From the NCBI GenBank assembly GCA_035505095.1, contig DATJRE010000500.1:1-7073 (forward strand): a stretch of DNA of 7,073 nt, given 5' to 3'. The DNA comes from JOPF133 sp035505095. GTDB taxonomy: Bacteria > Acidobacteriota > Terriglobia > Bryobacterales > Bryobacteraceae. Shown one piece after another: positions 1 through 6,248 of this stretch (the first letter of the stretch is position 1; each line of letters begins with the position of its first letter). The notes beneath the pieces were generated by a model. It saw nothing but the letters and a program-made list of their open reading frames with translations, had not been told where the DNA came from and made no database searches. Both the position numbers and the translations under genes were made by a program.

Positions 1-788
1 AAAATGATGCCGCTCGATTCCACCCGCTCCAGCGCCACGCGCTGCACCTGGTCCATGTCGATGAGCTTCTGCTCCTCCTCTTGCACCAGGTAGTCCAGCG
101 CCTCGGCCACGCGCATCTTGCGGCGGCGGGTCTTCTGCCCGAAGAGGTTGGGCAGCATGTCCTTGAGGTTGATGCCCATCTCCTCAATGCCGGCATTGGT
201 GGCAATCTCGAACGTCGGGCCGCGGTCTTTCACGTCGATCTCCACCAGGCGCTCGTCCAGCTTGCCTTCGCGCAAACGCTCGCGCAGTTTTTCGCGCGTA
301 CGCTCGGCGGTTTCGGAAGGTTCCGGCTGCGGAGGCATGAGCAGATCGAGCAGGCGGTCCTCGGCATTCATTTCGGCCCGGTCGGCGACTTCATCCAGGC
401 GCTCTTCCCGCACCATGTCGATGGCGATATCCACCAGGTCGCGAATCATGGACTCGACATCGCGGCCCACGTAGCCGACTTCGGTGAACTTGCTGGCTTC
501 CACCTTTAGAAAAGGCGAATTCGCCAGCCGCGCCAGGCGGCGGGCCAGTTCGGTTTTACCGACGCCCGTGGGGCCGATCATGAGGATGTTCTTGGGCATC
601 ACCTCTTCGGCCATCTCGGGAGCCAGTTTCTGGCGGCGGATGCGGTTGCGCAGCGCGATGGCCACGGCGCGTTTCGCCTCCGCCTGCCCCACCACGTGCT
701 TATCCAGCTCGCGCACAATCTCGCGCGGCGTCAATTCATCGAGCAGCGGCTCCTCATCCACGGATTGGCCCGGCAGGTAGATGACCAT
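1..788 (-). CDS. hslU: HslU, ATPase subunit of the HslUV (ClpYQ) protease, 3' part missing
   Basis: AAA+ unfoldase that, as a hexamer, recognises, unfolds and feeds cytoplasmic proteins into the HslV peptidase. I translated the minus strand from the ATG at 788-786; 262 codons are present before the left edge (E. coli HslU has about 443 residues). Seen: the N-terminal 'ELDKHVVGQ' segment (residues 27-35), the Walker A motif GPTGVGKT (72-79), and the pore loop GYVG (105-108) within 'FTEVGYVGRDVES', which is diagnostic for HslU. A charged I-domain follows (about 125-240), including 'GINLKDMLPNLFG'. The Walker B, sensor and C-terminal parts lie outside the window, so whether the gene is intact cannot be judged. 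The start lies 2 bases after the hslV stop, and a possible ribosome site (CGAGGA, complement of 801-806) sits inside the end of hslV, so the two genes are almost certainly co-transcribed. Family assignment is very secure. Confidence 0.97.
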   Translation of the reverse strand, partial: MVIYLPGQSVDEEPLLDELTPREIVRELDKHVVGQAEAKRAVAIALRNRIRRQKLAPEMAEEVMPKNILMIGPTGVGKTELARRLARLANSPFLKVEASKFTEVGYVGRDVESMIRDLVDIAIDMVREERLDEVADRAEMNAEDRLLDLLMPPQPEPSETAERTREKLRERLREGKLDERLVEIDVKDRGPTFEIATNAGIEEMGINLKDMLPNLFGQKTRRRKMRVAEALDYLVQEEEQKLIDMDQVQRVALERVESSGII

Positions 789-790
789 GG

Positions 791-1330
791 CTATTCGAGT
801 TCCTCGTAAGTGACTTTATCGTTCGTGTAGATGCAGATTCTGCCGGCGATGGCCATGGCCTCCTCAACGATGCGGCGCGCCGAAAGCTTGGTATTACGGA
901 TGAGCGCGGTGGCAGCGGCGGTAGCGAATGGACCTCCCGAGCCGATCGCGGACACGCCCTCATCCGGCTCGATGACATCGCCGTTGCCGCTTACCATGTA
1001 GGTGTTCTTCAGGTCGGCCACCAGCAGCAGGGCCTCCAGGTGACGCAGCACGCGATCGGTGCGCCATTCCTTGGCCAGCTCGACCACCGACCGCGAAAGG
1101 TTGCCGTTAAACTGTTCCAGTTTGGATTCGAAGCGCGAAAACAGCGCGAAGGCGTCGGCCGTAGAACCGGCGAAACCAGCCAGGATTTTGTCGTTGTAGA
1201 GGCGCCGCAGCTTGCGCGCGGAGGCTTTCAAGACTTCCTGTCCGAGGGTGACTTGTCCGTCGCCGGCCATGACCACTTTGTTGTCGCGGCGAACGCAAAT
1301 CACCGTTGTGGAGCGGATCTTCTGTTCCAT
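791..1330 (-). CDS. hslV: HslV, threonine peptidase subunit of the HslUV protease
   Basis: Proteasome-beta-like N-terminal threonine hydrolase; dodecameric HslV degrades proteins delivered by HslU in the cytoplasm. The ATG at 1330-1328 gives 179 residues, close to the 176 of E. coli. A short propeptide of seven residues (MEQKIRS) precedes the expected nucleophile, the first Thr of 'TTVICVRR'. Numbering from that Thr, the expected active-site residues are present: Asp17 (GDGQ), Lys33 (RKLRRLYNDK), Gly45 (GFAG) and Ser124 (GSGGP). The C-terminus 'YTNDKVTYEELE' is the type of tail that docks into HslU. The reading frame also extends upstream to a GTG at 1357, adding nine residues; I prefer the ATG because the extra residues do not resemble HslV and a TACAAT hexamer lies between the two starts. 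Neither start has a good Shine-Dalgarno sequence. The stop TAG is 2 bases before hslU. Confidence 0.97.
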   Translation of the reverse strand: MEQKIRSTTVICVRRDNKVVMAGDGQVTLGQEVLKASARKLRRLYNDKILAGFAGSTADAFALFSRFESKLEQFNGNLSRSVVELAKEWRTDRVLRHLEALLLVADLKNTYMVSGNGDVIEPDEGVSAIGSGGPFATAAATALIRNTKLSARRIVEEAMAIAGRICIYTNDKVTYEELE

Positions 1331-1345
1331 GAGGTGGGCTATTCC

Positions 1346-1351
1346 ATTGTA
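1346..1351 (-). promoter_or_regulatory. possible -10 element for hslVU
   Basis: The minus strand reads TACAAT here, five of six matches to TATAAT. No convincing -35 hexamer lies 16-18 bases upstream. Transcription would start near 1339, leaving a leader of only about 9 bases before the hslV ATG and excluding the GTG at 1357. The call rests on one hexamer and could be chance. The alternative is readthrough from the propeller gene, whose stop is 93 bases upstream of the hslV ATG. Confidence 0.3.
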
Positions 1352-1402
1352 AGGCACGGTGGGGCAGGCGGTTGGCTCGATGAGAAAATGCTCTCGCCTC
1401 CA

Positions 1403-1416
1403 CCGGCCCCGGCCGG
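1403..1416. repeat. GC-only inverted repeat between the propeller gene and hslV
   Basis: CCGGCC and GGCCGG flank two bases (CC), giving a perfect 6-base inverted repeat (or 5 base pairs with a 4-base loop). It sits just after the propeller gene's stop codon and before hslV. It has no adjacent T tract, the nearest being a TTTT run about 13 bases further along the minus strand, so it is at best a weak terminator or attenuator. In GC-rich DNA such a repeat can arise by chance. Confidence 0.3.
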
Positions 1417-1423
1417 CGCCCGC

Positions 1424-4393
1424 TCAGTTGCCGCTCTTGACGGTGACCAGAACCGGAGCGCTGTCCTGCGCGGTGGCCAGTGAGCGCACTTCCACCACCT
1501 GCTCTCCGGAGAGCAGCGTGGTGGGAATCTGCGCCTGAATCTGGCCGCTGGAAGTCTGCAGCAGCGGAATCGAGACATCGCCAAACGTCACGCAGGAGCC
1601 GCCCAGCACCGTCGGAGGCGGCAGCGTCTGGGCGGTCGCGGCGGAAGCCAGGTTCGTGCCGGTAATGGTGATGAACGAGCCGGGCCCGAAATTCTGCGAG
1701 CCATCGGCCGCGTTCACAATCCCTTTGGCGCCCGCCGCAATGGCGGGCAGCGTGTTGGCGCCGCTCGGCACCAGCGAAATCACGCTCAGCCCGGAGAGCG
1801 TAATGGCATAGGCGTTGACGCCCGCCGCATCGGCTACCATCATCCGTGGGCCAGTATTCTGGCGCGTGGTGCCAAAAACGCTCACCACCGGGTTTTCGGG
1901 CGTCACCGCGGCCAGGGTGTCTTCGCCGGTGGTCAGATTCACCAGCTCCAGCGTGGTGCGCGAATCGTCGTTGGTCACCGTGGTGATGCTCTGGCGCACC
2001 GGCGTGGTGAGCCGCAGGAACGCATTACTGCCCAGCGGTGCCAGCGCCGCCACGTTCCGGTTCCCCACATTGACCACCGTAGCGCCGCCTCCGCCGCCAG
2101 GCCCGATGACTGGCGTGGTGCTGGTCGAGCCCGGATTGGCCGTGCCCCCAATCACCGTGAGCGACGGGTTCATGATCACCCCGCCGGCCAGGAAATAGGC
2201 TCCGCCAGGGCCGGCCCCCAGCGGACCGTAGTAACCCTGGATGGTCGTCGTATATAACAGGCGGCTATCCTGGTAAGCGTCTTCCAGCGAGTTATATAAG
2301 TACACCGTGCCGCTGCCGTTGATGGTGAGGATATAGCTGTAATCCGGCGCGGCAAACATTCCGTACACCGGGCTGCCGGCGAACTTCACCGGAGTTACCG
2401 AGTCGGCCGGCCGGACGGTGGCCTGGTCGCCGGTCGGCACCTCCCATTGCGACCCGTCCGACATCACGATCTGCAACCCGAACAGCCCCATGGCGATCGC
2501 CTGTGGATAAATCAGGGCCGCCGTGCCGTTGCGCGGAATGGGTGGAAACACGACGTTATCCACCACCTTCTGCAAATTCAAATCCACAATACTGATGGAT
2601 TCCCCGCCGGTGTTGGCAACGTACAGCGTATTGCCGTCGGTGCTCATCGCCATGGCGTGGGGAAGCTGGCCCACGGGAATCGGAGTATCGAAAACCTGCT
2701 GCACCGCGTCGAAGACTTCCACGCGGTTGTAGCCCGAGTTAGTAATGTAGACTAAGTTGCGGGCTTGGTCCAGCACGATATCCTGCAAGCCTTCGTTACC
2801 CGCCGTGGTCGGCGTGCCCAGGCTGGCCACCGCAATGGCGGAGTTATTGGGATTGGTGTTGGGCGTGGTGGGAACAGGGAAAATAACGCCCCGCTGGTCG
2901 GACTGGCGGTAATTCATGTAGACGCGAATCACCGGCGGGATATTGATGGCGTTGGGCGACGATAACGTCACGTTGAACGGCGCGCCATCGGACGTGCCGG
3001 CGCCGGTCCAGAGGTTGGTGCCGGGGTAGCGCGTGACGCCCGATCGGCCCGGCTCCAGGGTGAAGGTGATGGTCGCCGGCGCCAGGCCGCTGGACTGCTG
3101 GTACACCAGCGCGGAGCTGGTGTTAGTGGCCACCGAAAAGGTCAAACGGCCCTGGCCGGCATTGTTGATCTGCAGCGTGCCGGAGGCGATTCCGCGGTTG
3201 CAATCGTCGGAGGTCAGAAACACGTCTGTGGTGGCCGGTGAAATGATCGGGTACGTGTACAGGTTCCCCAGCGGCAGGTGCATGATACCGGAATCCGACA
3301 GGGCCCACGCCTGCGAGCCATCCGAAAGCATGACCATCTTCGCCACGATGCTCTCCGGCAGGTTGATGCCCAATTGGATGCCCAGATTGGTTGGGTTGCC
3401 CACCAACAGCGTGGAGGAAAGCGGCGGCGGCGTGGGCGTCGTATTCGCAGCCGTATTGAAAGCGCTGTAAATAGTGGTTCCATCCGGCGAAAACGCGCTG
3501 CCGCCCACGTTCTGCGTGGTGTTGATTGCGTTGGCGAAGGTGAACGGCGCGTTGGCGTTATTCTGCTGCGCGATAATCGCCAGCGTCGAAATATCGTACA
3601 TCGTCATCCCGGCCATGAAGCGGGAGCCATCGGGCGAGACCGAAAGCACCGATGACGATCCCGAAATGGTCCGGTTTTGCAGCACAATCCCCGAGGACAC
3701 CTCATAGACGAAGATGTATGTGCTGCTGCTGGTCGGGGTGATCACGCCCACAATGTGGGAGCCATCCGGAGTGCGCATCAACGTGCCGCTGAAGGTGCGA
3801 ACCGGGCGCGTCAGCGTAGTAGCCGGCAGCGGCGCGGGCGCCGAGGGCAGCGCCGGAACCGTAACCGGCTGGAGCTGCTGGCTGGCACTTTGGGTGGGGT
3901 CGTAGATCGCCAATACGCCGCTGGTGGCGCTGGTGCCCAGCATGCTGATCAGTGCGCGGCCGTCGGCGCCGACTTCCACGCCCTGCGGAGTCGAAGGCAG
4001 CACCACGCTGGCAATCACGGCGTCCTGCGACAGGTCGATGACGTTGAGCAGCGGCGAGCCGCTGGCGGTCTGGGTAGGCGTCACGCCGCTGGTCACATAC
4101 AGGAACGCGCTGTCCATCGAAATGGCGCCCGCAATCGGGCTCTTGCCCACCGGAATGCTGCCCACGATCTGGTCCGAAGTGTAGTCGAAGATCAGCACCT
4201 GACTCGTGGTGTTATTGACCAGGTAAAGAACATGGCGCAGTTCATCCAGCACCACGTCCGAGGGCGTGCCGCCCGGCAGCGGAATCACATCCCCGAAGGT
4301 GGCGCTGACCGCCGTCTGCGCATGCAACGGGTTCCATCCCATCAAGCAGAGGGCGGAAAGCAGCGGCGCCAGGCGGGCCACAGCACGACGCAT
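1424..4393 (-). CDS. Secreted double beta-propeller (YVTN-type) protein with a Solibacter-type C-terminal domain
   Basis: No enzymatic function is visible; probably a secreted or surface-bound binding protein. The ATG at 4393-4391 gives 989 residues and a clear signal peptide: 'MRRAVARLAPLL', a hydrophobic core, and a likely cut after 'PLHA' (residue 25). The frame stays open upstream to 4537, and a GTG at 4411 would also keep the signal peptide. Domains (approximate): a first propeller, residues 35-385, with YVTN-like blades ('LYLVNN', 'VFVYEV'-like strands, repeated 'SPDGS/SPDGT'); a beta-sandwich BACON/Ig-like segment, about 390-520 ('GTLQINNAGQGRLTFSV', 'GLAPATITFTL'); a second propeller, about 530-870, opening with 'DIVLDQARNLVYITN' and including 'STDGNTLYVANTGG' and a Gly-rich linker (PGGGGGA); and a final domain, 886-989, with 'GIVNAADGSQNFGPGSFITI', 'GTNLA' and 'QIQAQIP', resembling TIGR03437. 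Cytoplasmic function is unlikely. Exact partners and ligands are unknown. Confidence 0.85.
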   Translation of the reverse strand: MRRAVARLAPLLSALCLMGWNPLHAQTAVSATFGDVIPLPGGTPSDVVLDELRHVLYLVNNTTSQVLIFDYTSDQIVGSIPVGKSPIAGAISMDSAFLYVTSGVTPTQTASGSPLLNVIDLSQDAVIASVVLPSTPQGVEVGADGRALISMLGTSATSGVLAIYDPTQSASQQLQPVTVPALPSAPAPLPATTLTRPVRTFSGTLMRTPDGSHIVGVITPTSSSTYIFVYEVSSGIVLQNRTISGSSSVLSVSPDGSRFMAGMTMYDISTLAIIAQQNNANAPFTFANAINTTQNVGGSAFSPDGTTIYSAFNTAANTTPTPPPLSSTLLVGNPTNLGIQLGINLPESIVAKMVMLSDGSQAWALSDSGIMHLPLGNLYTYPIISPATTDVFLTSDDCNRGIASGTLQINNAGQGRLTFSVATNTSSALVYQQSSGLAPATITFTLEPGRSGVTRYPGTNLWTGAGTSDGAPFNVTLSSPNAINIPPVIRVYMNYRQSDQRGVIFPVPTTPNTNPNNSAIAVASLGTPTTAGNEGLQDIVLDQARNLVYITNSGYNRVEVFDAVQQVFDTPIPVGQLPHAMAMSTDGNTLYVANTGGESISIVDLNLQKVVDNVVFPPIPRNGTAALIYPQAIAMGLFGLQIVMSDGSQWEVPTGDQATVRPADSVTPVKFAGSPVYGMFAAPDYSYILTINGSGTVYLYNSLEDAYQDSRLLYTTTIQGYYGPLGAGPGGAYFLAGGVIMNPSLTVIGGTANPGSTSTTPVIGPGGGGGATVVNVGNRNVAALAPLGSNAFLRLTTPVRQSITTVTNDDSRTTLELVNLTTGEDTLAAVTPENPVVSVFGTTRQNTGPRMMVADAAGVNAYAITLSGLSVISLVPSGANTLPAIAAGAKGIVNAADGSQNFGPGSFITITGTNLASAATAQTLPPPTVLGGSCVTFGDVSIPLLQTSSGQIQAQIPTTLLSGEQVVEVRSLATAQDSAPVLVTVKSGN

Positions 4394-4420
4394 TCGAAAC
4401 CGGGAGGTCACGGAATGTTT

Positions 4421-4426
4421 ATAGTA
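4421..4426 (-). promoter_or_regulatory. possible -10 element for the propeller gene
   Basis: The minus strand reads TACTAT followed by AAA, in a locally AT-rich patch of an otherwise GC-rich region. No good -35 hexamer is seen at 17 bases. It ends 9 bases before the in-frame GTG at 4411 and 27 bases before the ATG at 4393. The transcript would therefore be either leaderless from GTG or have a leader of about 20 bases to the ATG. Neither start has a Shine-Dalgarno sequence. Confidence 0.35.
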
Positions 4427-4660
4427 CAACCAAACCCGCCGCTGTATGCTCAGAATCCAGTTTTCCCGGCCTTTTCCGCGTAATATCGGCGTCCTCGGGG
4501 GTTCCGCGGTGAAGCCCTCCCGGTGGCAGGATTGCACCTACCGGTACCAGGAATCTAACCCTCTCCCGAACTAAAATTCTGGAACTTTTCCCGTCTGCCG
4601 CGCGAATCTTCAGCGCCGTACCAGAAATCGGCTTTCCGGTAACATCGCGGGCCGCTCTCG

Positions 4661-4669
4661 TGTTATAGT
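4661..4669 (+). promoter_or_regulatory. Extended -10 promoter of the DUF192-TPR-Flp operon
   Basis: TGTTATAGT fits the extended -10 pattern TGnTATAAT, with TATAGT at 4664-4669 matching five of six bases. No recognisable -35 hexamer is seen, which is tolerated in extended -10 promoters. Transcription would start about 7 bases downstream, near 4676, essentially at the TTG start codon at 4678. That would make the first message leaderless or nearly so. Confidence 0.5.
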
Positions 4670-4677
4670 CATCAAAA

Positions 4678-5031
4678 TTGAAAGTTCAGGTGCGGAATCA
4701 GACCCGCGAAACCGTCTTGGCGGAGGCCGCGGAGGTGGCGGATACGAGTGCGAAGCGGCGGACCGGCTTGTTGAAGCATTCGCGATTGGAACCCGGCGAG
4801 GGCCTGTGGATCATTCCCTGCGAATCCGTTCACACGTTCTTCATGAAGTTTCCGATCGACTTAGTGTATCTGGATAAGAACCGGAAGGTTCGCAAAGTCC
4901 GCCACGCGGTCGGCCCGTGGCGGCTTTCGGCCTGCTTGAGCGCCCGGTCCGTTTTGGAACTGCCGGCGGGAACGGTGGAGCGCACCGGAACCCTGCCGGG
5001 CGACGAATTGGCGATTGAGAAACGCGATTGA
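4678..5031 (+). CDS. DUF192 family protein
   Basis: Small single-domain protein of 117 residues whose biochemical role is not established. DUF192 hallmarks are visible: 'RRTGLLKH' (residues 27-34), 'LEPGEGLWI' (37-45), the central 'HTFFMKFPIDLVYLD' (53-67), 'GPWR' (79-82) and 'VLELPAGTVERTGTLPGDEL' (92-111). No signal peptide or membrane segment is present, so it is probably cytoplasmic, whereas many DUF192 proteins are exported. The start is uncertain: TTG at 4678 gives 'MKVQVRNQTR', while an in-frame GTG at 4690 would give a protein four residues shorter. Neither has a Shine-Dalgarno sequence, and the putative promoter ends only 8 bases before TTG. It is the first gene of the plus-strand operon and its stop is 11 bases before the TPR lipoprotein gene. 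A link to pilus biogenesis is inferred from position only. Confidence 0.9.
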   Translation: MKVQVRNQTRETVLAEAAEVADTSAKRRTGLLKHSRLEPGEGLWIIPCESVHTFFMKFPIDLVYLDKNRKVRKVRHAVGPWRLSACLSARSVLELPAGTVERTGTLPGDELAIEKRD

Positions 5032-5042
5032 CCGGAACTCCC

Positions 5043-6053
5043 ATGCGGTTGCAAATGGCGATGGCGGCGGTTGTGCTGCTGGCGGGCGGTTGCGTGCGGG
5101 AGTCGCGCACGCAGACCATGGGCCCCGGTGCGGGCCCGCTGAGTACCCCGGCGCCCAAAACCGTCTGGGAGCGGCAGATCCAGAACGCCAAAGACGCCGG
5201 CGATGGCGATTATGAATTGCGCGTGCTGCGGGAGCGCGTGGAAGGCAATCCGTCGAGCATCCCGGCACGTCTCGAATTAGCCCAAGCCTACCGCCAGAGA
5301 GGCTACCCGGAGGTGGCCCTGGAAATCTGCCGCCTGGCCGTGGCGCGCTTTCCGGAATCGAGTGACGCGCAACTGGGCCTCGTGCGCGCGCTCCACGATG
5401 CGCACCGCCGCGGTGAAGCCATTCAGGTGGTGCAGGCTTATCTCGCCACCCACCCCCAGGCGCCCGCCGAATATCACTCCTGGCTGGGGCTTCTCCACGA
5501 CGAATCGGGCGAGTGGGCGCAGGGCGAACCGCATCATCGCCAGGCCCTGGCGGTGGAACCGCAGTCCGCCGCCTTGCACAACAACCTGGGCTACAACCTG
5601 CTGATGCAGAAAAAGAACGACGAGGCCGCCGCGGAGTTCCGCGAAGCCTTGCGCCTCGACCCCGCCTCGCAGGTGGCCCGCAACAACCTGGGCCTCGCGC
5701 TGGCCGCCGGCAACGCAGCCGAAGCCGTCGCCAACTGGAAGACTGCCTCGGACGCTGCCACCGCCCATAACAATCTGGCGGCTTTCTGGATTGAGCAGAA
5801 GGACTACGCGCAGGCGCGCAAGGAATTGGAGATCGCGCTCAGCTTTAATAAGTCGCATCCCGCGGCATTGTATAACTTGGAACTGGTGTCCCGTTTGGAC
5901 GGGAAACCGGCCGTCATCGACACGAAACCGCCGGAATCGCTTTGGGAGCGTTTAAAGACCAGCTTTATCCGGCTGTGGGTCGGCCCATTGGACAATGCCC
6001 AACCGGACGCAGATAAACCGCAGACTTCGAGTTCACCCGGAGACAAACAATGA
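5043..6053 (+). CDS. TPR-repeat lipoprotein, TadD-like
   Basis: A 336-residue protein, probably anchored to a membrane by lipid and acting as a protein-protein scaffold. The ATG at 5043 gives a lipoprotein signal (MRLQMAMAAVVLLAGGC) with the modified cysteine at residue 17; the lipobox is LAGGC, with Ala at -3. An upstream in-frame TTG at 5028 overlaps the DUF192 stop, but the ATG is preferred because GGAA lies 5 bases before it and the signal peptide is then compact. About six tetratricopeptide repeats follow (approximate residues 73-106, 107-139, 140-174, 175-208, 209-238, 239-271), with typical 'LHNNLGYNLL', 'EAAAEFREALRLDP' and 'ARNNLGLAL' signatures. The C-terminus has an amphipathic 'WERLKTSFIRLW' segment and a polar tail. 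TadD proteins of Tad pilus loci are TPR lipoproteins, and the flp gene overlaps this one by 4 bases (ATGA), which supports but does not prove a TadD-like pilus role. Confidence 0.88.
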   Translation: MRLQMAMAAVVLLAGGCVRESRTQTMGPGAGPLSTPAPKTVWERQIQNAKDAGDGDYELRVLRERVEGNPSSIPARLELAQAYRQRGYPEVALEICRLAVARFPESSDAQLGLVRALHDAHRRGEAIQVVQAYLATHPQAPAEYHSWLGLLHDESGEWAQGEPHHRQALAVEPQSAALHNNLGYNLLMQKKNDEAAAEFREALRLDPASQVARNNLGLALAAGNAAEAVANWKTASDAATAHNNLAAFWIEQKDYAQARKELEIALSFNKSHPAALYNLELVSRLDGKPAVIDTKPPESLWERLKTSFIRLWVGPLDNAQPDADKPQTSSSPGDKQ

Positions 6054-6235
6054 AAGCCTTAGTTGTTCGATTTATTCGAGACGAACAGGGCCAGGACTTA
6101 GTCGAATACGCCCTGATCGTAGCGGCCGTCGGGTTGGCCCTCATCACCACCGTGAACCAGCTTTCGGCAGGCATCGTCAGCCTGTACCAGAGCATCACGG
6201 GAGATCTGGCCTCGATCGGCACTCCCGCAACCTAA
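6050..6235 (+). CDS. flp: Flp-type (type IVb) prepilin
   Basis: Structural subunit of a Flp/Tad-type pilus or pilus-like fibre, inserted in the inner membrane before assembly. The 61-residue product has a positively charged leader (MKALVVRFIRDEQG) and a predicted prepilin peptidase cut between Gly14 and Gln15. The mature start, QDLVEYALIVAAVGLALI, shows the Flp signature Glu5-Tyr6 and a long hydrophobic helix. The rest is a short tail (about 25 residues) ending 'SIGTPAT', with no cysteines, as in the Flp/Fap family. Its ATG overlaps the stop of the TPR gene (ATGA), and GGAG at 6039-6042, 7 bases upstream, is the best ribosome site in the window, consistent with strong translation of a structural subunit. 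No other Tad gene (TadA, RcpA, TadV, TadE) is in the window, so the assembly machine must be elsewhere or beyond the right edge. Confidence 0.93.
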   Translation: MKALVVRFIRDEQGQDLVEYALIVAAVGLALITTVNQLSAGIVSLYQSITGDLASIGTPAT

Positions 6236-6248
6236 CCCGGACGTCGAT

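Larger units (their letters stand above)
4394..4677. other. Divergent intergenic region between the propeller gene and the pilin operon
   Basis: 284 bases with no supported gene. It carries a -10-like hexamer at each end (4421-4426 minus, 4664-4669 plus). Near the middle are the palindrome TACCGGTA (4539-4546) and a hairpin at 4525-4542. On the minus strand the hairpin is GGTAGG-TGCAAT-CCTGCC, with one G-T wobble; on the plus strand the same pair is a C-A mismatch, so any RNA structure would favour the minus strand. The frame of the propeller gene extends to 4537 through this region, but that stretch (48 codons) reads as arginine-rich, low-information sequence ahead of a good signal peptide and is treated as non-coding. 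Confidence 0.6.

Noticed and set aside
3677..4483. A 268-codon open frame on the plus strand opposite the propeller gene
   Set aside because: Its translation is rich in Arg, His, Gln and Gly with no domain, which is typical of an antisense shadow in GC-rich coding DNA. The minus-strand frame has a signal peptide and recognisable propeller repeats.
4394..4537. N-terminal extension of the propeller protein by 48 residues
   Set aside because: The extension is Arg-rich, precedes a complete signal peptide and overlaps the putative promoter. A start at 4393 or 4411 fits better.
4500..4600. Possible riboswitch or tRNA on the minus strand (GGTGCAATCC resembles a cobalamin-riboswitch or T-arm fragment)
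   Set aside because: No B12 box, no c-di-GMP core (CGCAAAGCC) and no acceptor or anticodon arms could be found around it. The neighbouring genes also do not fit such control.
5028..5042. TTG at 5028 as start of the TPR lipoprotein, overlapping the DUF192 stop
   Set aside because: It would add five residues before a compact lipoprotein signal, and GGAA is correctly spaced for the ATG at 5043. Possible but less likely.
5277..5858. A 193-codon open frame on the minus strand opposite the TPR gene
   Set aside because: The plus strand encodes clear TPR repeats here. The antisense product has no recognisable fold and is a codon-bias shadow.
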